DNA of 64,000 nt from Acetivibrio cellulolyticus CD2 (GCF_000179595.2 NZ_JH556659.1:415016-479015); one strand, 5' to 3'; shown: positions 8,307 to 17,608, counted from the stretch's first letter. The notes: generated by a model from the letters alone, not told the origin. Made by a program: numbers and translations.

Positions 8307-8846
8307 TTGAAAACGGGCGAAATACAGGAAACAATAAATTACAGGCCTTTTAAAGCTGTAAAATATATACGTGAGGATGATTCCTTCTATTCGGTTGCAC
8401 AGGTGAAGGAACTTTTTATATACCCGGGAGAGTTAAATCCAAGAATCAGGTGGGAAAACATGGAGATTAGAGAGGTTGCTTCAAAGGATTACAAGCTAAT
8501 AAAATCATTTGCTAAAACCTCATATACTGAAGTTATAAAGACTGTAAAAAATCAGATTAAAAATCCTCTTTCAGACAAAAATCCTCTGGCGTTATTAAGC
8601 TATGCAAGGATTGGACAGGTGGAAGGGCTATTTGTTGCAGAAGATGAAAAGGGGCAGAGAGTGCTGCTCGAAGACAATTACCTTTGTTTTGAGCCTCATA
8701 ATACATATATGTTGGAACTTGTTGATGAGAGTGTACTTAACAACAATTGCATGCTTGTGAGATTTCACCACAACCCGGATACCGGCAAACTTAGGGCTCA
8801 ACCGTTAAGCCTGATTACTGATGACAGGATAATACGCTTGATTTGA
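8307..8846 (+). CDS. Conserved protein of the SWIM/MoxR module (C-terminal half of the SWIM protein?)
   Basis: The 179-aa product has no motif I can name with certainty. Its C-terminus (TGKLRAQPLSLITDDRIIRL) resembles in pattern the C-termini of full-length SWIM-family proteins. The only available start is TTG at 8307, which has no clear ribosome-binding site. The reading frame is identical to that of the SWIM gene, separated by TGA (8292-8294) and four codons. Either translation restarts here by coupling, or the two are one gene broken by a nonsense codon. The joint length of about 470 residues would suit the family. It is followed after 41 bp by the HEAT-like gene. Confidence 0.55.
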   Translation: MKTGEIQETINYRPFKAVKYIREDDSFYSVAQVKELFIYPGELNPRIRWENMEIREVASKDYKLIKSFAKTSYTEVIKTVKNQIKNPLSDKNPLALLSYARIGQVEGLFVAEDEKGQRVLLEDNYLCFEPHNTYMLELVDESVLNNNCMLVRFHHNPDTGKLRAQPLSLITDDRIIRLI

Positions 8847-8887
8847 GTTCAAAACTATTTGAAGTATAGGAACGAGGAGTTGATATA

Positions 8888-10699
8888 ATGAGTATGGCTT
8901 TAATTTTTGAAGCACATGATGAAGTGAGAAAGCTTTTAATTGCAGGAAGTGAAATGGCAGTTGATAATTCCAAACTGAAAAAGATACTACCGGGCATGAG
9001 AAAATCGGGTGAGAGTGTTCCTGTTTTTGCAAAGTTAGCTGATGCAATCGAAGTTGCTATAAATCCCGGTACAGGAAAGTCACAGGAAAAACTTCTTGAG
9101 TTGGCAAATTTAATAAATGCAGTTGTATATACGCAGGGTGAGACTGGGGTTCAGGGCAAAATAGAAAAAGTTGATACGGCAGGATTGGATTTTTTAACGG
9201 AGGTTTCTTACAGAAAGCTTAACCCGGTGATAAGTGCATTAACAACAAAGGGCTCCGGCAGGCTTGAAGTAATAAGGCAGTTTTTTGCTGAAAGCTTTTA
9301 TAAAGATTTAAGACTTGTTGTTCCTCTTATATCTGCACTTGGAGATGGTTATTCTGAGATTGCCGATTTGGCGTATGAGGTTCTGAAGAAATACGGTGAT
9401 TCAATCATTCATGTTTTGAAAAAGAGTTTGAATATGAATGGCAGTAAGGGAGATGCAAGGATTATTGAACTTATTTCGGACTTGAACGGCAAAAAAGAAA
9501 AGGAGTTTTATCTTGATGCAATTGAAAAAGGATCTATAGAGGTCAAAGTTAGTTCAATTAAGGTCCTGAAAGATTTCCCGGAATGTGAAGATTTGTTGAT
9601 AGAGCTATCAAATGATAAGAAGAAGGAAGTTCGTGAGGCAGCATTTTATGCTCTTGGGAAAATCAAATCAGGAAGTGCTGTTAAGTGCTTGTTTAATGCA
9701 TTCAGGGGAAAGGACAGAGATATTGTCTCTGAGCCAATCAGAGAAAACGATTCGCAGGAAATTGTAAAAAGCCTTTTGGAAGAGGCTGAAAAAAGTATGG
9801 AATTGATTATGAGTTCTGATACCGGAAATAAATCCGAGAATGAAAAATTGGAAGTTGAGTATTTTGTTACGGTTTTAGATTGTATGCTTGGGAAAAGGGA
9901 TAATGGCATTTTTGAGTTTCTTAAAAAATGTATTGACCTCTCGAAAAAATTGACAAAGTTCAAGATTAACAATGCAGATGATACTATAATTCGTACATCA
10001 GCAAGGAATATTCTGGCGTTTGAAAGTTATGAGGCTTATGATTTCCTAGTATCAACCTTGGGGAAATATAATAATTCAATTATAGAGTTTTCCTTAGAAG
10101 CTGCAATAAGGTCAAAATCATCTGAATATGTATTTGAAAACTATTCACCTCTGATGGAAAATGGTAAAAAGTCTTTTGAGCGTAGTGAAATTATAAAGGT
10201 TATGTCATTTTACTGCGATTTTGATGAAGCGTACCGGATTCAGGATTATTATTACTCAAACATAAGGAACTACTATATAAATACAATTAATAAATATAAT
10301 ATAAGATGGGATAAACGCTGGGCAAAGTTACTTTTGAGTCAGGATGAAATTTCGTTGGGTTGCAAGCTTATTTCAAGGGGTGATATGAATTCATGTTTAA
10401 TTTTGCTTGAAAAACTGAAAGCCCATATGAAATTTGGCGACAGATACTTAAACTATATAATATTGGGTCTGTTTCAGGCTGGATATGAGAAAGTCAGGGA
10501 AGAGATTCTCAATGTTTTGGAGTTTAATTTCAATAACAATAAAAATTATATGAGATACTATTTGAATGACTTTGCGGGTGTAATGAAATTATTGCCAGCG
10601 AGTGATGTTCAATATATAGAGGAATTTGCAGCAAAGTTTAATAACGAAGGAACAGAAGTGCTAGCAGACGTTACATGGTATCTGAAAAATAAAAAATAA
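8888..10699 (+). CDS. HEAT-repeat-like protein
   Basis: A 603-aa, probably cytoplasmic, all-helical protein. Helical-pair repeats of HEAT/PBS-lyase type can be seen, for example around residues 220-265 (KKKEVREAAFYALGKIKSGS) and around 130-180. Such solenoids usually act as protein-binding scaffolds. No enzymatic motif is seen. A good ribosome-binding site (GAGGAG) precedes the ATG. The gene is followed after 18 bp by the MoxR ATPase, so it may be an adaptor or substrate for that ATPase. The exact family is not recognised. Confidence 0.7.
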   Translation: MSMALIFEAHDEVRKLLIAGSEMAVDNSKLKKILPGMRKSGESVPVFAKLADAIEVAINPGTGKSQEKLLELANLINAVVYTQGETGVQGKIEKVDTAGLDFLTEVSYRKLNPVISALTTKGSGRLEVIRQFFAESFYKDLRLVVPLISALGDGYSEIADLAYEVLKKYGDSIIHVLKKSLNMNGSKGDARIIELISDLNGKKEKEFYLDAIEKGSIEVKVSSIKVLKDFPECEDLLIELSNDKKKEVREAAFYALGKIKSGSAVKCLFNAFRGKDRDIVSEPIRENDSQEIVKSLLEEAEKSMELIMSSDTGNKSENEKLEVEYFVTVLDCMLGKRDNGIFEFLKKCIDLSKKLTKFKINNADDTIIRTSARNILAFESYEAYDFLVSTLGKYNNSIIEFSLEAAIRSKSSEYVFENYSPLMENGKKSFERSEIIKVMSFYCDFDEAYRIQDYYYSNIRNYYINTINKYNIRWDKRWAKLLLSQDEISLGCKLISRGDMNSCLILLEKLKAHMKFGDRYLNYIILGLFQAGYEKVREEILNVLEFNFNNNKNYMRYYLNDFAGVMKLLPASDVQYIEEFAAKFNNEGTEVLADVTWYLKNKK

Positions 10700-10717
10700 A
10701 GTGGGGGAGAATGGAAA

Positions 10718-11809
10718 ATGGCTGAATCTAATGAAGTATTGAGGTTGCCGGCGGAGCAAATGTATGCTCATGAAATAGAGGCGTTGATTTCTGCAGAAAC
10801 TGAGCGTATACCGACCGGATGGAAAATGTCGCCACGTTCAGTGCTGACTTATATAACCGGGGGAAAAGTTAAAGGAGTAGAGATTACTCCAAAGTACATA
10901 GGAAATAAAAGATTGGTTGAAATAGCTATATCTACACTTATAACTGATAGGGCGCTGCTCCTGATTGGAGAACCAGGAACCGCGAAGTCCTGGCTTTCAG
11001 AACATCTTACAGCTGCTATACATGGTGATTCTACAAAGGTTGTCCAGGGGACAGCAGGTACAACGGAAGAGCAAATTCGCTATTCATGGAATTATGCAAT
11101 GCTCCTTGCTAATGGTCCATCAAAGGAAGCATTGGTTAAAAGTCCAATATTTAGAGCTATGGAGCTTGGTGGAATTGCGAGATTTGAAGAAATATCCCGA
11201 TGTGCTTCGGAAGTCCAGGATGCATTGATTTCAATTCTTTCCGAAAAGAGAATTTCCATTCCTGAATTAGGATTTGAACTTCCAGCGGCGAAAGGCTTTT
11301 CAATAATAGCTACTGCAAATACACGGGACAGGGGTGTAAACGATATGTCCTCCGCTTTGAAGCGAAGATTCAACATTATTGTGCTGCCTACTCCGGGGGA
11401 TATTAATACGGAAATTGAAATTGTAAGAAAACGTGTAAAAGAACTGGCAGTAAACTTAGACCTTCAAGCGTCTCTTCCTTCTGAAGATGCAATTGAGAAG
11501 GTTGTTACAATTTTCCGTGAATTGAGAAACGGTATGACTTTAGACAGCAAAGAAAAGATTAAGCCACCGAGTGGCGTAATATCAACAGCAGAGGCTATAT
11601 CTCTACTTGCAAACAGTATGGCTCTTGCAGCAAGTTTTGGAGCAGGAAAGATTACAAATGAGGACATTGCTGCGGGGCTTCAGGGAGCAGTTGTGAAGGA
11701 TGAGGAAAAGGATAAACTGGTTTGGAAGGAATATATAGATAACGTATTAAAAAAACGTGGTTCCGAGTGGCGTGATTTGTACAATGCTTGTAAGGAGATG
11801 AATGTGTGA
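10718..11809 (+). CDS. MoxR-family AAA+ ATPase
   Basis: A 363-aa single-domain AAA+ ATPase. Walker A is GEPGTAKS (residues 84-91). The Walker B region is IARFEEISR (153-161), with Glu where Asp is usual. Sensor 1 lies in FSIIATANTRDRG, and an arginine-finger region in ALKRRFN follows. A C-terminal lid helix bundle ends the protein. MoxR ATPases act as chaperones or remodellers, typically with a vWA partner that carries a MIDAS site. Such a partner is encoded two genes downstream. GGGGGAG precedes the ATG, and the stop codon overlaps the start of the next gene. Substrates are unknown. Confidence 0.92.
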   Translation: MAESNEVLRLPAEQMYAHEIEALISAETERIPTGWKMSPRSVLTYITGGKVKGVEITPKYIGNKRLVEIAISTLITDRALLLIGEPGTAKSWLSEHLTAAIHGDSTKVVQGTAGTTEEQIRYSWNYAMLLANGPSKEALVKSPIFRAMELGGIARFEEISRCASEVQDALISILSEKRISIPELGFELPAAKGFSIIATANTRDRGVNDMSSALKRRFNIIVLPTPGDINTEIEIVRKRVKELAVNLDLQASLPSEDAIEKVVTIFRELRNGMTLDSKEKIKPPSGVISTAEAISLLANSMALAASFGAGKITNEDIAAGLQGAVVKDEEKDKLVWKEYIDNVLKKRGSEWRDLYNACKEMNV

Positions 11810-14190
11810 AGCATACAGAAAAGTCACCACATTTTTTTGGAGTCAGGCATTTATCACCCCAAGGAGCGCATCAATTGCTTAAATTTCTTGATGAAATAAT
11901 GCCCACGGCTGTACTTGTCGAAGGGTTATCCGATGCAAATCCGCAAATTGAGCATTTTACAGGCAAAGCTACCAAGCCTCCTGTTGCAATATTGGCATAC
12001 ACAGAGGAATTGCCTGTAAGGACACTTTTGTATCCTTTTGCAGAGTACTCTCCAGAATATCAGGCTTTCGTATGGTCAAAAAAGAATAACGCCCATGCAG
12101 AATTTATTGATCTGCCTTCCGATGTTTTTATAAATCTGGAGTATTCAAATAAAGATAGAGACAAAACTGACGGTACCGTCAAAAGCGGAGATGGCGAAAC
12201 CATAGAAAGTAAAGAAGAAGCTGATTTAAATAAAATTGAAAAGGGATCAGATAGCGAAAGTGAAGCAGTATATGCCACTACGATAAAAAACAAATCTGTT
12301 TATGAAAAATGGGCTCTAATGGCAGGAGATGATGACCATGATACATATTGGGAACGGAATTTTGAACATAATTTAAATAAAGATGCATACCGCCTTGCAG
12401 TTTTTGAGTTTGGGAAGAGTATAAGGCAGTTATCCCATGACAACAGATTTGAGGAAGCCAAAAACCTTGTCCGGGAAGCTTATATGAGGAAAAGAATTCA
12501 GGATACTATCAAATCCGGTCATAAACCGGAAAAGGTTGTAGTAGTAACTGGCGCATATCATTCGACGGCACTTGGCGGGGATTTACCACCTATGACCGAT
12601 GAAGAATTTTCAAGCCTTCCAAGGGTTAAGACAAAGCTTACCCTAATGCCATATTCATACTACAGGCTGTCATCAAGGTCGGGTTACGGCGCAGGCAACA
12701 CTGCACCCGCTTATTACGGCATGATGTGGGAATGCTTGAGAGAAAAGGACTTTGAGAAACTTCCATCTGAATATTTTTCGAGTATGGTATCATATTTAAG
12801 AGAAAGTGGAACACACAGGTCAGTGGCGGAGGTCATTGAAGCTGTGAGACTTTCGAATACACTTGCAGCGATGCATGGAGGCAGTGCACCAACACTTAAG
12901 GACTTAAGAGATGCTGCGGTAATTTGCCTTGGATATGGTGAGTTGACAGTGGTTGCCGAGGCTATGGCACATGTCGAAGTCGGTACAGCCATAGGAAGTC
13001 TTCCGGAAGGGGTAAGCAGGACTTCTATTCAGGATGATTTTTACAGGGAGCTTAAAAGGTTGAAATTGGAAAAGTATAAGTCCCCTGTTGCGATGGATCT
13101 GGAGCTTGATTTACGTGAAAACAGAAGGGTTAAATCCGAAGAGGCGGCATTTCTGGATTTGAACAGGTCTTGCTTCCTTCACAGACTAAAAGCTCTAAAC
13201 ATAAGCTTTCAGAAGTATAAGCCAAAAAGTCAGGATTCGGCAACTTGGGCAGAATCCTGGATTCTTAAGTGGACTCCTGAAGCAGAAATCGAACTTGTTG
13301 AATCTGTATTAAGGGGAGAAACTGTAGAGCTTGCAGTTGCTTTTGCCTTTAAGGAACGGTTGGAAAAGTGTGAGAAAATCGAAGAAGCTGCATTGGTAAT
13401 TCGTCAAGCTTGCGAATGTGGAATGATGGAGTCTATGGAGTATGCAAGAGAGGTCCTGCAGAGACTTGCTGTTGATACAGGTGCATTTAATGAGGCAGCA
13501 TTTGCAGCATTTCAGTTATCCCAGGTCATCAGTTATGGGGATATAAGGAAGTTTGACTCCTCAAAGCTTGTGCCACTGCTTGAACAGTTGTTTTTAAGGT
13601 CAACACTCCTTATGCTTGATGCTGCAAACTGCGACAATACGGCAGCTGCTGGGGTAGCGGAATCTATTAATATTTTGAATACAATAGCTCTGGAATACTA
13701 TAATATAGTGGATGAGGAACTATGGATCAGAAAGCTTACCGAATTGTCCGAAAGGGATGACAAAAATCCAAAACTTTCAGGCTTTGCTTGTTCGATACTT
13801 TTAGAGAGGAACCTTATGGACAGTGAAAAGCTTTCACAGGAAGTAGCGAGAAGATTGTCTCCTGGGATTGATGCAGATCTTGGAGCAGGGTGGTTTGAAG
13901 GCTTATCTATGAGAAACAGGTATGTTTTGCTTGCAAGAACAAGCCTGTGGAATCAGATTTCGGAGTATGTATCACAACTAGACAATGAACAGTTTAAGAG
14001 GGCCTTGGTTTTTCTTAGAAGAGCATTTGCTGATTTTAATACAGCCGAAAAGCGGGGTATATGTGAGAAACTTGGAGAGGTATGGGGCGTAGATAGTGAG
14101 GATGCCAGTGACCTTTTAAGCAGGGAGCTCTCAGAAGAGGAAGAGCAGAGTATATCGGAATTAAACGACTTTGATTTTGGAGATATATAA
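11806..14190 (+). CDS. DUF5682-family protein with EreA/ChaN-like N-terminus
   Basis: A 794-aa protein read from GTG 11806, overlapping the MoxR stop by 4 bp, with AAGGAG upstream. The N-terminus contains FFGVRHLSPQGAHQLL (residues 10-25) and a following VLVEGLSDANPQIEHF. A later segment reads VVVTGAYHSTALGG. A GxRH...P(D/T)xVLVEG pattern is characteristic of DUF5682 proteins, and I see a resemblance to the EreA/ChaN/TraB hydrolase superfamily, which carries a conserved early His. The acidic stretch at residues 120-155 looks disordered. The C-terminal half is helical. These proteins typically sit between a MoxR ATPase gene and a vWA gene. Catalytic activity is not shown. Confidence 0.75.
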   Translation: MKHTEKSPHFFGVRHLSPQGAHQLLKFLDEIMPTAVLVEGLSDANPQIEHFTGKATKPPVAILAYTEELPVRTLLYPFAEYSPEYQAFVWSKKNNAHAEFIDLPSDVFINLEYSNKDRDKTDGTVKSGDGETIESKEEADLNKIEKGSDSESEAVYATTIKNKSVYEKWALMAGDDDHDTYWERNFEHNLNKDAYRLAVFEFGKSIRQLSHDNRFEEAKNLVREAYMRKRIQDTIKSGHKPEKVVVVTGAYHSTALGGDLPPMTDEEFSSLPRVKTKLTLMPYSYYRLSSRSGYGAGNTAPAYYGMMWECLREKDFEKLPSEYFSSMVSYLRESGTHRSVAEVIEAVRLSNTLAAMHGGSAPTLKDLRDAAVICLGYGELTVVAEAMAHVEVGTAIGSLPEGVSRTSIQDDFYRELKRLKLEKYKSPVAMDLELDLRENRRVKSEEAAFLDLNRSCFLHRLKALNISFQKYKPKSQDSATWAESWILKWTPEAEIELVESVLRGETVELAVAFAFKERLEKCEKIEEAALVIRQACECGMMESMEYAREVLQRLAVDTGAFNEAAFAAFQLSQVISYGDIRKFDSSKLVPLLEQLFLRSTLLMLDAANCDNTAAAGVAESINILNTIALEYYNIVDEELWIRKLTELSERDDKNPKLSGFACSILLERNLMDSEKLSQEVARRLSPGIDADLGAGWFEGLSMRNRYVLLARTSLWNQISEYVSQLDNEQFKRALVFLRRAFADFNTAEKRGICEKLGEVWGVDSEDASDLLSRELSEEEEQSISELNDFDFGDI

Positions 14191-14192
14191 TT

Positions 14193-15398
14193 ATGATGGA
14201 TATGGAACAGGTAAAACGATGGAGATTGATTCTTGGAGAAGCCGGCGAAGAAATGCTTAATTCGTTTTCAGCATCCGATATTGGGCTTAGTGAAGACGAA
14301 ATTGCTATGGATGAGGCACTTGCAGCTATATATGATAAATCTACTGAGGGTGATGAAGGAGCTGCAAGGGGAAATACGGGTTCATCGAAGAGCTCGGCAG
14401 GTAAAGGATCTTCAGCCCCAAAGCTTGCAAAGTGGCTTGCTGATATCCGTACATACTTTACAGAAGATGTAGTTTCGGTCATACAAACGGATGCTATTGA
14501 ACGCAAAGGTTTGAGACAGTTGCTGTTCGAACCGGAAGTGCTCAGGAATGTACAACCGGATATAGACCTGGTTGCAACCTTTATGTCACTCAAAGGGAAA
14601 ATACCAGAAAAGACAAAGGAAACAGCAAGGCAGCTTGTAAGAATGGTAGTTGAGGATATCAATAAGAGAATGGAGAACGATTTGAGAAAAGCTATAACAG
14701 GTGCTTTGAACAAGAAAAATCATTCTCCAATTGCAAGTGCGGTGAGTATTGACTGGAAATATACGATAAACCATAACCTGAAGAATTACAACAAGGAATA
14801 TAAAAAACTCATTCCTGAACGGTTCTTCTTTTTTGACAGGGCCAGGAAAATGAACAACTGGAATGTAATTTTGGATATGGATCAGAGCGGGTCCATGGCT
14901 GATTCAATTATTTATGGATCTATAGCCGGATCAATATTTGCGAGCATGGCATCGCTGAATACCAAAATTGTGGCATTTGATACAGCAGTTGTTGATTTAT
15001 CGGAGGAGTATGGCAATGATCCGGTCGATATGCTTTTTGGAATACAGCTTGGTGGAGGGACGGATATCAATAAGTCGGTAGCTTATTGCCAGCAATTTAT
15101 TACTGACCCTTCAAAAACATTATTTATACTTCTTTCCGACCTTTACGAAGGTGGAAATCAGGCTTCACTCATAAAAAGAATGGAAGAAATGCATGAATCG
15201 GGTGTAAAGGTCATTTGTCTGCTTGCATTGTCAGACAGGGGAGTACCAAGTTATGATGAGGGGCTTGCACGCAGATTATCAAAAATAGGTATTCCATGCT
15301 TTGCATGTACGCCAACTCTTCTTCCTGAACTTTTGGAGGGTGCATTGAAAGGACATGATCTAAATGCACTTGCAGAGAGAATGAAGAATACTAAGTAA
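14193..15398 (+). CDS. vWA (von Willebrand factor A) domain protein with MIDAS motif
   Basis: A 401-aa protein with an N-terminal helical region (about 1-215, with an Ser/Gly-rich linker at 55-75) and a vWA domain (about 222-375). The MIDAS metal site DxSxS is D230-Q-S-G-S234 in LDMDQSGSMADS, with later metal ligands in GGGTDI and LSDLYEGG. No membrane helix is seen, so it is probably cytoplasmic. vWA proteins partner with MoxR ATPases and present substrates. It is the last gene of the block; after it there is a 95-bp gap before an unrelated tautomerase gene. Confidence 0.9.
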   Translation: MMDMEQVKRWRLILGEAGEEMLNSFSASDIGLSEDEIAMDEALAAIYDKSTEGDEGAARGNTGSSKSSAGKGSSAPKLAKWLADIRTYFTEDVVSVIQTDAIERKGLRQLLFEPEVLRNVQPDIDLVATFMSLKGKIPEKTKETARQLVRMVVEDINKRMENDLRKAITGALNKKNHSPIASAVSIDWKYTINHNLKNYNKEYKKLIPERFFFFDRARKMNNWNVILDMDQSGSMADSIIYGSIAGSIFASMASLNTKIVAFDTAVVDLSEEYGNDPVDMLFGIQLGGGTDINKSVAYCQQFITDPSKTLFILLSDLYEGGNQASLIKRMEEMHESGVKVICLLALSDRGVPSYDEGLARRLSKIGIPCFACTPTLLPELLEGALKGHDLNALAERMKNTK

Positions 15399-15493
15399 AA
15401 CAATAGTTTATATATTGTTAGTTGATAGATAAGTTTTGTGAAACGTATATCCATGTAGAAAGCAATTGATAAAATTATGATGGAGGAAAGTTT

Positions 15494-15883
15494 ATGCCGT
15501 TAACAAAGATAAGTATGATTGAGGGAAGAACACAGGAAGAAAAACTCAAAGTGGCAGAGGGTGTTCATAGTGCATTAGTTACATCATTTAAGATACCTGT
15601 CGGAGATAAAAATATAAGGATAGATGAATATAAAAAGCAGGATTTTATTCTTCCTGAAGGTAAGAGTGAACAATATGTAGTTGTTGAGATATCTGCATTT
15701 TCCGGAAGGAGTACAGATGCCAAAAGACTTTTGTACAGGACAATTGTTGAAAACCTTAGAAGTTTAGGGATTAAACCAGAAGATGTTTTTATACTTTTGC
15801 ATGAGGAGCCACTGGAAAACTGGGGAATACGCGGAGGAATTGCAGCATGTGATATTGACTTTGGATTTAATGTAAAGGTATAA
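15494..15883 (+). CDS. Tautomerase-fold protein (4-oxalocrotonate tautomerase/MSAD-like)
   Basis: A 129-aa protein starting Met-Pro, so that Pro becomes the N-terminal catalytic base after Met removal, as in the tautomerase superfamily. The N-terminal strand PLTKISMIEGRTQEEK and the later LYRTIVENLRSLGIKPEDVF fit the longer trimeric type of about 130 residues (malonate semialdehyde decarboxylase or cis-CaaD-like). TGGAGG precedes the ATG. The substrate is unknown. It is not obviously linked to the vWA operon. Confidence 0.85.
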   Translation: MPLTKISMIEGRTQEEKLKVAEGVHSALVTSFKIPVGDKNIRIDEYKKQDFILPEGKSEQYVVVEISAFSGRSTDAKRLLYRTIVENLRSLGIKPEDVFILLHEEPLENWGIRGGIAACDIDFGFNVKV

Positions 15884-15968
15884 AGGTTAAATATGTATTA
15901 GAATAACTGACTTGAGATTTATTGGTTTGGGAAGTATAATAAATCAATGCACAATTTGTAGAAAAAAG

Positions 15969-16243
15969 AACCCTTACAGGTATAGGGGGTTATAGGTACG
16001 ATAGTGAGACTGGACTGTATTATTTGCAGAGTAGATATTATAATCCAGACTGGGGCAGGTTTATTAATGCGGATGCATTGATTACCGGCAAAAGGAAAGC
16101 CAAATTCAACAGATAAACTTTATAATCCTGATGGTAGTGTAAAGCAAGAGAGATGGTATGGTCCTGATGGAAGGGTCGTTTTTTATTTAAAAAAATTTTT
16201 GAAACCCTTGATATATAGGCAATTTATTAAACTAGAAGTGTAA
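15969..16243 (+). pseudogene. rhs core C-terminus remnant with toxin-tip fragment
   Basis: A degenerate fragment of an Rhs/YD-repeat polymorphic toxin. One frame gives NPYRYRG, then after an extra G in the run 15985-15989 a second frame gives YRYDSETGLYYLQSRYYNPD and WGRFINADALI, the conserved Rhs-associated core end. After a further shift near 16095 a third frame gives NPDGSVKQERWYGPDGRVV, which looks like the beginning of a variable toxin tip, ending at TAA 16241-16243. No upstream Rhs repeats are present. It marks the left edge of an accessory island with several immunity-like genes. Confidence 0.85.
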
Positions 16244-16282
16244 AGTAGTTTACACTAACAGGCAGACCGTGAGGTGATTAAT

Positions 16283-16696
16283 ATGAAAAAGAAACATATT
16301 GTTTTTATTAGTTGTAGCTTAATAGTCTTAACTGTTGTATTGTTGTATAATATGTTTTGTCAAAATGTAAATGTTGATTTTACAGAGAAGATAACATTTA
16401 AATATGACTATTTCGAAAAGGAAATTAACGTTCAGATAACAGATGAAAATGATAAAAGTCTACTTGTTTCAATGTGCAAAGGGATGGCAATTTCAGATAG
16501 TCCTTCTTGTGGGTTTGGAACAGCAGAAATAATATTTGAAGGAAAGAACAAAAAAATATCAATATATCCAGCTTGTGATGGATGTGACTTGATGAGAGTT
16601 AATAATACAGAAAAATATTTTTCGATTGGAAAAGAAAATAGGAAAAAACTTGTTGAGATTCTTGAAAAATATGGTGCGAAATTTCCGTGTATTTAA
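16283..16696 (+). CDS. Small membrane-anchored protein, possible immunity protein
   Basis: A 137-aa protein with one N-terminal hydrophobic segment (about residues 6-25) and a soluble remainder containing Cys pairs (SPSCGFGT, PACDGCDLM and a C-terminal FPCI). The ATG at 16283 is chosen because GAGGTGATT lies just upstream. I do not recognise the family. It lies 40 bp after an rhs toxin remnant, the usual position for a cognate immunity gene, so an immunity role is possible by context only. Confidence 0.65.
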   Translation: MKKKHIVFISCSLIVLTVVLLYNMFCQNVNVDFTEKITFKYDYFEKEINVQITDENDKSLLVSMCKGMAISDSPSCGFGTAEIIFEGKNKKISIYPACDGCDLMRVNNTEKYFSIGKENRKKLVEILEKYGAKFPCI

Positions 16697-17149
16697 CATT
16701 AGGATAGACCATACGTGGTCTATTCTGGCTACGCGGGTCAGGGAACATCACATATCATTTAGCAGTTATTCCGAAGTTTAAGGCGGAAAAATACCTCTGT
16801 AGACTTAAACCATAGAGGTACACTTGGTTCAAAAACGCACCTTAAATTTCGAAATTGCGTGATGAACGAAGCCGCATAACTAGAAGCACATATTATGGGG
16901 ATTTAATTCTCCGAAGACTCCTTTGAATTAATACTTAATAAGTAACTTACTTAAATACTGGTAGCGTATTATGGCCAAAAACCTTTATCACCCTAAAAAT
17001 GGGCATATGAAACTAGGTCCATGTATGAGTCTTTTTCAGAATTATGAAGTTAGCAATTGTCTATTCCAGTAAAGCTCAGCTTTTTCAAAACGCCTGTTTA
17101 CATATCATTGCTGCATTACCATAAACAAAAGTTATAGGAGGTAGAATTT
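16697..17149. other. Intergenic with small hairpins, no gene recognised
   Basis: This 450-bp gap inside the rhs island has no convincing coding frame. It contains an 8-bp-stem hairpin with a TACG loop (16704-16723) and a second inverted repeat (TACCTCT with AGAGGTA, about 16789-16820). Neither is followed by a T-run. It may be decayed toxin or immunity sequence. AGGAGG near its end is the ribosome-binding site of the next gene. Confidence 0.4.
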
Positions 17150-17608
17150 ATGGATATGTATACTGCATTTTCTATGATATTGGATTCAATAAAAGATAAC
17201 ACTGGATATGAAGATAGTATATTTGATGAATTCATAATAGGATTTGAGGACGAATATAAAAAGTGTAAGGACATTCTTTCTAAGAAGTTTTCAGCATTCT
17301 TAGAGAAGAATGAATTTTTACATGACTCCGAAATAGTAGGAGTATCAGTTAAAAGCTACGTCTCAAATCAAAAGTACTTATGTGATATTGTTATGCAAAT
17401 TAAGACTTCTCAGAGAAAAGAAGTGCGCACAATTATATATAAGAAAGCTAGTAAGTTTACTGTTGAGAGGTATAAAGAAAGTGATTATAGCTGGACATGG
17501 GGGTATGGATATTTTAAAAAGCTTGAAGATAATTACATTGAACAGGGCATTATTTGCTTCCCAGGTTCACTTATAAAAATTAAATGTAAAAAGATTGTAC
17601 TCGGATAA
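17150..17608 (+). CDS. Uncharacterised protein of the rhs island, immunity-like
   Basis: A 152-aa cytoplasmic protein with no signal peptide, rich in Lys and Glu, with Trp/Tyr-rich SWTWGYGYFKKLEDNY near the C-terminus. TAGGAGG precedes the ATG at a proper distance. The family is not recognised. Size, isolation and position among rhs fragments fit an orphan immunity gene. A 7-bp GC-rich stem follows its stop. Confidence 0.6.
   Translation: MDMYTAFSMILDSIKDNTGYEDSIFDEFIIGFEDEYKKCKDILSKKFSAFLEKNEFLHDSEIVGVSVKSYVSNQKYLCDIVMQIKTSQRKEVRTIIYKKASKFTVERYKESDYSWTWGYGYFKKLEDNYIEQGIICFPGSLIKIKCKKIVLG

Noticed and set aside
14036-14713. 225-codon minus-strand frame across the DUF5682 and vWA genes
   Set aside because: Both plus-strand genes there have clear family motifs and translation signals. 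The antisense frame has none.
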